Source: Bacteroidales bacterium
GTDB lineage: Bacteria > Bacteroidota > Bacteroidia > Bacteroidales > ML635J-15
Direction: 5' to 3'
DNA: 12,028 nt
Assembly (NCBI GenBank): GCA_028701945.1
Contig: JAQVPT010000076.1
Span: 1 to 12,028, forward strand
The notes under the pieces were generated by a model that saw nothing but the letters and a program-made list of their open reading frames with translations, did not search any database and was not told the origin of the DNA. Below are positions 7,533 through 12,028 of this stretch, piece after piece. A program made the position numbers and the translations under genes. Position 1 is the stretch's first letter. Every line of letters begins with the position of its first letter.

Positions 7533-8642
7533 ATGAAAAAAACCGGATTATTATTTTTAGGAATTATTTTTACAATTATTACTTTTTCTCAAACACAAGA
7601 GCCCGCTATTTCATGGGATAAGACAGTTGGTGATTTAGGGACGATTAAAGAAGAAGCTGGTCCACAAACGGAAACATTTAATTTTACAAACACTGGTAAT
7701 ACTCCTCTGTTTATTACTAATGTTAGAGCCTCATGTGGCTGTACAGCGACCGAATATACTAAAGAACCTGTAAAGCCCGGTGAAAAAGGATTTGTTAAAA
7801 TTACTTATAATCCTAAAAACCGACCAGGTAGATTTAATAAATCAGTTACTGTTACAGCAAACACTGAAAATCCTACTACCTTGCTTCGTATTGAAGGAGA
7901 AGTTACTCCTCGCGAAAAAGGTATCGAAGATTCTTATCCTAAAGCTTTTGATGATATTAGGTTAGTAACTTCTCATGTAGCATTTAATAAAACTATTAAC
8001 AATCAAACTTATACAGATACTCTCGGTATTGTGAATATGGGTGTAGAGCCTGTTACTATTACTTTTGAGAATGTTCCAGCACATCTTAAAATCTCTGTTA
8101 CTCCCACTGTACTTGCCGGTATGAAGCCAAGCGAAAAACATGGTGGACTTGGTTATATAACAGTGGTGTATGATGCAAGTAAAAAGAAAGATTGGGGTTT
8201 TGTGATGGATAGAATTGACGTTGTTCTTAATGGTGTTAAGAATAGTAAAAATCGTTTGTCTATTAGTGCTACAATTGAAGAAGATTTTACACACTTAACT
8301 GCAGACGAGTTGGCTCAAGCTCCTAAAATTGAATTTGACGATACTCAGTTTGACTTTGGTACTATAAAGCAAGGTGAGAAATCTACACATAACTATTCTT
8401 TTAAAAATTCGGGAAAAAGTGATTTAATCATTCGTAAAATTAAAGCATCTTGTGGTTGTACTGCTACAAACCCCGAAAAAATGGTTATTAAATCTGGCGA
8501 AACAAGCCACCTTACTGTAACCTTTAACTCTAATGGAAAAAGAGGTCGTCAAAATAAAACTATTACTGTAATTACTAACGATCCACAACAATCAAGCGTT
8601 GTGCTTAAAGTTATTGGTAATGTCGAACAAGATTCAAATTAA
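7533..8642 (+). CDS. Exported three-domain DUF1573 protein
   Basis: A 369-residue protein with a signal peptide (1-19, ending TFS before Q20) and three Ig-like domains. Domain 1 (about 23-128) is a close paralogue of the preceding gene, with the CGC cysteines at the same positions (C68, C70). Domain 2 (about 138-250) keeps the beta-sandwich pattern (TLGIVNMGVEPVTI) but has no cysteines. Domain 3 (about 264-366) again has DFGTIKQGE, a KNSGKSDLIIRKIKASCGCT stretch with C307 and C309, and a KRGRQNKTITVITND end. It should be periplasmic or surface-exposed; there is no lipobox and no T9SS tail. The biochemical role is unknown. A strong terminator follows 17 bp after the stop, closing the unit. Confidence 0.85.
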   Translation: MKKTGLLFLGIIFTIITFSQTQEPAISWDKTVGDLGTIKEEAGPQTETFNFTNTGNTPLFITNVRASCGCTATEYTKEPVKPGEKGFVKITYNPKNRPGRFNKSVTVTANTENPTTLLRIEGEVTPREKGIEDSYPKAFDDIRLVTSHVAFNKTINNQTYTDTLGIVNMGVEPVTITFENVPAHLKISVTPTVLAGMKPSEKHGGLGYITVVYDASKKKDWGFVMDRIDVVLNGVKNSKNRLSISATIEEDFTHLTADELAQAPKIEFDDTQFDFGTIKQGEKSTHNYSFKNSGKSDLIIRKIKASCGCTATNPEKMVIKSGETSHLTVTFNSNGKRGRQNKTITVITNDPQQSSVVLKVIGNVEQDSN

Positions 8643-8659
8643 ATAAAAACAGATATTTT

Positions 8660-8694
8660 AAAAAATGGTTAGCATTTGCTGACCATTTTTTTTT
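8660..8694 (+). terminator. Rho-independent terminator after the DUF1573 pair
   Basis: Arms 8660-8669 and 8682-8691 give 10 perfect pairs (AAAAAATGGT with ACCATTTTTT). One T-G wobble and three more pairs (AGC/GCT) lead to an ATTT loop at 8674-8677. A T-run follows from 8686 to 8694. The A-tract on the left makes it potentially bidirectional. It separates the DUF1573 operon from the protease gene. Confidence 0.88.
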
Positions 8695-8717
8695 GTATAT
8701 TGCAAAAAAATAAGATT

Positions 8718-11456
8718 ATGAAGCAAACCTTTATTTTTATCATTTCTTTTGTGACTTTTGCATGCTTCTTAAATGCTCAAACAAGTCATTATAGCTCATA
8801 CAAGAACAATGTCGTAGTTGTTAAAATAAAATCTGAATCTAAAAATAGTTTTAATTCAGACAGTGAGTTTAAAAGAATTGTAGAAATGCTCAAAGTCAAT
8901 GATATTAGTCAAATGTTTCCTAATTCGATGGCGCCTAAAACTAAATTTAATTCTTACGGGCAAAAAATGTCAGATATTACCACCATATATCAAATAAATG
9001 TGGGTGTTAGTGTTGAGTATGCGATAAAAATGTTCTCAAATAATAAATTGGTTGAGTATGCAGAGCCTCTTTATAATGTCGAGTTATTGTATGTTCCCGA
9101 TGACCCACTTAATCAAACCGACCAATATTGGTTGACAAACATTATGGCATATCAAGCATGGGATATTCATCAAGGAGACACTAATATTGTAATCGGAATT
9201 TCTGATACTGGAATAGACCTCGGACATGATGATCTTATTGAGAATATTAAGAATAACTACAACGACTTACCCAATGGAATAGATGATGATATGGACGGAT
9301 TTGTAGATAATTTTAGAGGGTGGAATTTTGCTGATAATAATAATAATACTCAAGTTGATGTTAGTAGTCATGGCGTTTATGTCTCGGGTATTGCTGGTGC
9401 GGTTACAGATAATGGTATTGGCGTTTCTGGTGCTGGATATAAATGTAAAATCCTGCCTCTCAAAATCATGAACTCTGAAGGGGTTTTAGAAAACGCTTAT
9501 CAATCCATTGTTTATGCTGCAGACCATGGTGTTGATGTCTTAAATTGTAGTTGGGGCGGAACATATTATCAGCGTATGGCTCAAGATGTTATTGACTATG
9601 CGGTTATCAATCACGATATGCTTGTTGTTTCTGCTGCGGGAAATACAAATTCAAAATCAAATTATTATCCTGCATCATATCGTAATGTGCTTTCGGTAGC
9701 GGGTACAAACCCTGACGATGAAAGGTACTCTCCTGATAATTCCCCTTCGTCTTCAGGCTCGAGTTATTCTTATTTTGTTGATGTGTCCGCACCAGCAACA
9801 ATGTTTAAGTCAACCACAAGTGGGTCTGCATATACTTATATGTATGGAGGAACTTCGTTTGCAGCTCCTATTGTGTCGGGGTGTGCAGGAATTTTACGAT
9901 CTGCTTTTCCAGATTATAATGCAAATCAAATAGTAGAACTACTTAAAATTAGTGCCGATTTAATTGATACAATTCCTTACAATATACCTTGGACTGGAAT
10001 GTTGGGGAAAGGACGTGTAAATTTGTATAATGCTCTTACAATCGAACATACTCCCTCAATTGTTTTACAAAATTATTCACATATTGAACTAGATAATATT
10101 GTGAGTTTAGACCTTGAATTTGTGAATTTTCTATCTGATGCAGAGAATCTTACAATTATAATTAATATTGATTCTGAATTTGCATCTGTAAATAATAATC
10201 TGGTGTTTTCGGGTAATCTTGCAAGTCTTGAATCCTACAATTCGGAAGGGGAAGTTGAGATATTGTTTGATGAAAATACTCCCAAAGATCATTTGTTGAA
10301 ATTAAGATTTAATTATCAAGCTGATGATTATTTAGGACAGCAAATTGTTGAGATTAATGTGAATCCATCCTATAAAAATATTAGTACCGAAAAATTAGTG
10401 ATGTCCGTTGCTCCAAATGGAAGAATTGGATATTCTGATATCAATAGCACAATAGGGAATGGGCTTGTTTTTGAAGAATATTTTCAATTAATGTATGATT
10501 TCGGAATTATTAGCGGAACTTCGGCAACGCATATTTTAAGTTCTGTGCGTCAAAGTACTGATTTTGATAACGTAGATTATCCCGAGTATATTCAGCAGCC
10601 TCTTAATGCAGATAATCAAATTATATTAAAAATTGATGATACGAAGGATGTTACTACTAAAGGCTTAGAGATTATTCAAAATACTTACGCATGGGATAAT
10701 GCAGAGAGAAGTAATTTTATTATTGTAGAGTTTGAATTGATAAACACTGGATTAGAAAGCATAAATGATTTTTATTTTGGACTTTTTACTGATTGGGATC
10801 TTATTGATGCTGCAAATAATTCATCTGTATTAAATATAAACAAAAACTTCTTGTATTGTCAAAATAATGGAGCACAAAGTATGTATGCAGGAGTAAAACT
10901 ATTGACAAGAGGGCAAACAATTAATTATTCTTTATCACAAACTGATGGTGGAGATAATATAATAGACATAACTGATGGATTTGCGGATATTGAGAAGTTT
11001 TATATGATTAGTAATTCTAGTGCCGAGCTTGCAAATAATACCGATGTTGTTCAGTGTACAGGTGTTGGCTCTTTTGATATTTTAGTAGGGGATACAGTCG
11101 TCGTTGGATTTGCTATTATTGCAGATAATAATATATATGAATTTGAGCAGTCGATTGACGAGTCTCAAATGGTTTACGACCAAATATTACACCCGAATAG
11201 TATTGAAAATATTGTTTTAAAGGATTTTTCTGTATTTCCTAATCCAGCAAGTAGTGAGGTTGTAATTGATTTATTTAGTGACGATTGTGGCGATATTAGA
11301 CTTAATGTTTATAATATTATAGGTGAAATAATTAGCACTAAAGTTTTTCAAAATTCGACAATCGTTGATGTGAGTAGTTATTTACTAGGGTTATATAATT
11401 TTGAGATTATTACTTTAAAAGAAACGTTTGTTGAAAAAGTATTTGTAACTCATTAA
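8718..11456 (+). CDS. Secreted subtilisin-like (S8) protease with T9SS sorting tail
   Basis: A 912-residue protein. It has a signal peptide (1-20, ending LNA before Q21), a propeptide-like region (about 30-125) and an S8 catalytic domain (about 145-440). The triad is complete: D163 in SDTGID, H218 in SSHGVYVSGIAG, S380 in YGGTSFAAP; the oxyanion N309 sits in SAAGNT. An acidic NGIDDDMDGFVDN stretch (186-198) resembles a calcium-binding loop. A beta-rich region (about 445-825) follows; its second half (GRIGYSD, FGLFTDWD, MYAGVKLL) resembles a module I recall from other Bacteroidota subtilases. Residues 837-912 are a type A T9SS sorting domain (FSVFPNPAS, VYNIIGEI, DVSSYLLGLYNFEI), normally cleaved after outer-membrane export. 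An upstream in-frame TTG at 8676 lies in the terminator loop and would put 14 residues before the signal peptide, so ATG 8718 is chosen. The His motif has VY where HGTHV is usual. Confidence 0.93.
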   Translation: MKQTFIFIISFVTFACFLNAQTSHYSSYKNNVVVVKIKSESKNSFNSDSEFKRIVEMLKVNDISQMFPNSMAPKTKFNSYGQKMSDITTIYQINVGVSVEYAIKMFSNNKLVEYAEPLYNVELLYVPDDPLNQTDQYWLTNIMAYQAWDIHQGDTNIVIGISDTGIDLGHDDLIENIKNNYNDLPNGIDDDMDGFVDNFRGWNFADNNNNTQVDVSSHGVYVSGIAGAVTDNGIGVSGAGYKCKILPLKIMNSEGVLENAYQSIVYAADHGVDVLNCSWGGTYYQRMAQDVIDYAVINHDMLVVSAAGNTNSKSNYYPASYRNVLSVAGTNPDDERYSPDNSPSSSGSSYSYFVDVSAPATMFKSTTSGSAYTYMYGGTSFAAPIVSGCAGILRSAFPDYNANQIVELLKISADLIDTIPYNIPWTGMLGKGRVNLYNALTIEHTPSIVLQNYSHIELDNIVSLDLEFVNFLSDAENLTIIINIDSEFASVNNNLVFSGNLASLESYNSEGEVEILFDENTPKDHLLKLRFNYQADDYLGQQIVEINVNPSYKNISTEKLVMSVAPNGRIGYSDINSTIGNGLVFEEYFQLMYDFGIISGTSATHILSSVRQSTDFDNVDYPEYIQQPLNADNQIILKIDDTKDVTTKGLEIIQNTYAWDNAERSNFIIVEFELINTGLESINDFYFGLFTDWDLIDAANNSSVLNINKNFLYCQNNGAQSMYAGVKLLTRGQTINYSLSQTDGGDNIIDITDGFADIEKFYMISNSSAELANNTDVVQCTGVGSFDILVGDTVVVGFAIIADNNIYEFEQSIDESQMVYDQILHPNSIENIVLKDFSVFPNPASSEVVIDLFSDDCGDIRLNVYNIIGEIISTKVFQNSTIVDVSSYLLGLYNFEIITLKETFVEKVFVTH

Positions 11457-11579
11457 ACTCGGTTTTTGCAAAGACTATATAATAAAAAATTGTAGTAACT
11501 TAGCAACTAAATTATTCTCAATTGGGTAAAATCTTATTTGTTAATAAATTTTTAGTTTAGTACAAAGTTAAACAACGAT

Positions 11580-12028
11580 ATGAAAATAAAACACTTTAAG
11601 TTAGAACGATATTTTGCGAAGTATGAATTTAGCACGAAATACTTAATCTCAAGTTCGGATTGTGACGGATATAGTCTTGAGTATATACTGTCTTGTGCAA
11701 ACAAAGATGAGCTGGATTTGTGGAATAATTTAAAATTTGGATACACGGACTCTTCGGGTTCTGATTTTTTACGCGAGTCTATTTCAAATCAGTATCTTAC
11801 AATAAATCCTGATAATGTTGTTGTGATGTCTCCAGGTGAAGCAAACTTTATTTTAATGAATGTGCTTTTGGAGCGAGGAGATGAGGTAGTTTGCATGGCT
11901 ACATCTAGAGCCGCTGGTATTACCGAATCTGATGGAACAGTTTCCTTAAAGAAACTTTTCACTTATGATATTGTTGCTGATCCTGGTTTTGCTTCAGCTA
12001 AAATGAGTTTAGTATCCTTAAATGAATC
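11580..12028 (+). CDS. Aminotransferase-like gene, 5' part, cut by window edge
   Basis: ATG 11580 opens a frame of 149 complete codons that runs off the right edge. Residues 1-106 look like the N-terminus of class I/II PLP-dependent aminotransferases of the capreomycidine synthase-like group: KLERYFAKYEF, SSSDCDGYSLEYIL, LKFGYTDSSGSDFLRESIS, then SPGEANFILMNVLLERGDEV. After M106-A107 a P-x-Y-Q type segment and a conserved Rossmann-like helix are expected, but the sequence instead reads TSRAAGITESDGT and continues unlike that fold. The catalytic lysine would lie beyond the edge, so activity cannot be judged. The 123 bp upstream hold no clear promoter or terminator; the only exact TAnnTTTG there is on the minus strand (11563-11570). 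Confidence is fair for the first 106 residues and low for the rest. Confidence 0.6.
   Translation, partial: MKIKHFKLERYFAKYEFSTKYLISSSDCDGYSLEYILSCANKDELDLWNNLKFGYTDSSGSDFLRESISNQYLTINPDNVVVMSPGEANFILMNVLLERGDEVVCMATSRAAGITESDGTVSLKKLFTYDIVADPGFASAKMSLVSLNE

Noticed and set aside
7962..8294. Open frame of 110 codons on the minus strand
   Set aside because: It lies wholly antisense to the three-domain DUF1573 gene, has an ordinary shadow composition and matches nothing I recognise.
9332..9347. Short AAT microsatellite in the protease gene
   Set aside because: It simply encodes the NNNN run near residue 207-210, is in-frame in units of three, and is common in AT-rich coding DNA.
11464..11480. 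Near-palindrome GTTTTTGCAAAGAC after the protease gene, considered as a terminator
   Set aside because: It has no loop and no following T-run, so it would not form a normal intrinsic terminator.
11552..11746. Minus-strand open frame of 64 codons at the aminotransferase start
   Set aside because: It overlaps the conserved aminotransferase N-terminus on the other strand. The exact TAnnTTTG on the minus strand at 11563-11570 lies downstream of this frame's start and so cannot serve it; it is probably chance.

Overview
The window looks like a chromosomal segment from a member of the Bacteroidota, probably class Bacteroidia or Flavobacteriia. The DNA is AT-rich. Possible -7 promoter boxes of the Bacteroidota form TAnnTTTG lie in the leaders of three genes. 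Translation starts lack Shine-Dalgarno sequences and sit behind A/T-rich leaders. The gene content also fits: a TamB-like protein, DUF1573 proteins with CGC motifs, and a subtilisin-like protease ending in a type IX secretion (T9SS) sorting domain. I saw no mobile element, CRISPR array, rRNA or tRNA.

Layout: bases 2-97 may be the 3' end of an unrecognised gene. After a roughly 120-bp leader comes a DEAD-box RNA helicase (217-1446, +). It converges with a very large tamB-like gene (1439-5905, -), and the two stop codons overlap by 8 bp. Divergent from tamB is tsaD (5989-7026, +), the catalytic subunit for the tRNA t6A37 modification. Two tandem exported DUF1573 paralogues follow, with one domain (7111-7503) and three Ig-like domains (7533-8642), closed by a strong intrinsic terminator (8660-8694). 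Next is a 912-residue secreted S8 protease (8718-11456). The right edge cuts an aminotransferase-like gene (11580-12028) whose last 43 or so visible residues no longer look like that family.

Function: helicase and TsaD are RNA housekeeping. TamB belongs to envelope biogenesis and spans the periplasm. The DUF1573 pair is exported and of unknown role. The protease should cross the outer membrane through the T9SS. Only the DUF1573 pair looks like an operon; the other genes are separated by opposite orientation, a terminator or gaps of about 80-125 bp.

I did not find a convincing new multi-gene system. The best leads are the CGC-motif DUF1573 duplication, the G7 tract inside tamB, two competing hairpins in the helicase leader, and the abrupt loss of family resemblance in the aminotransferase at the right edge.
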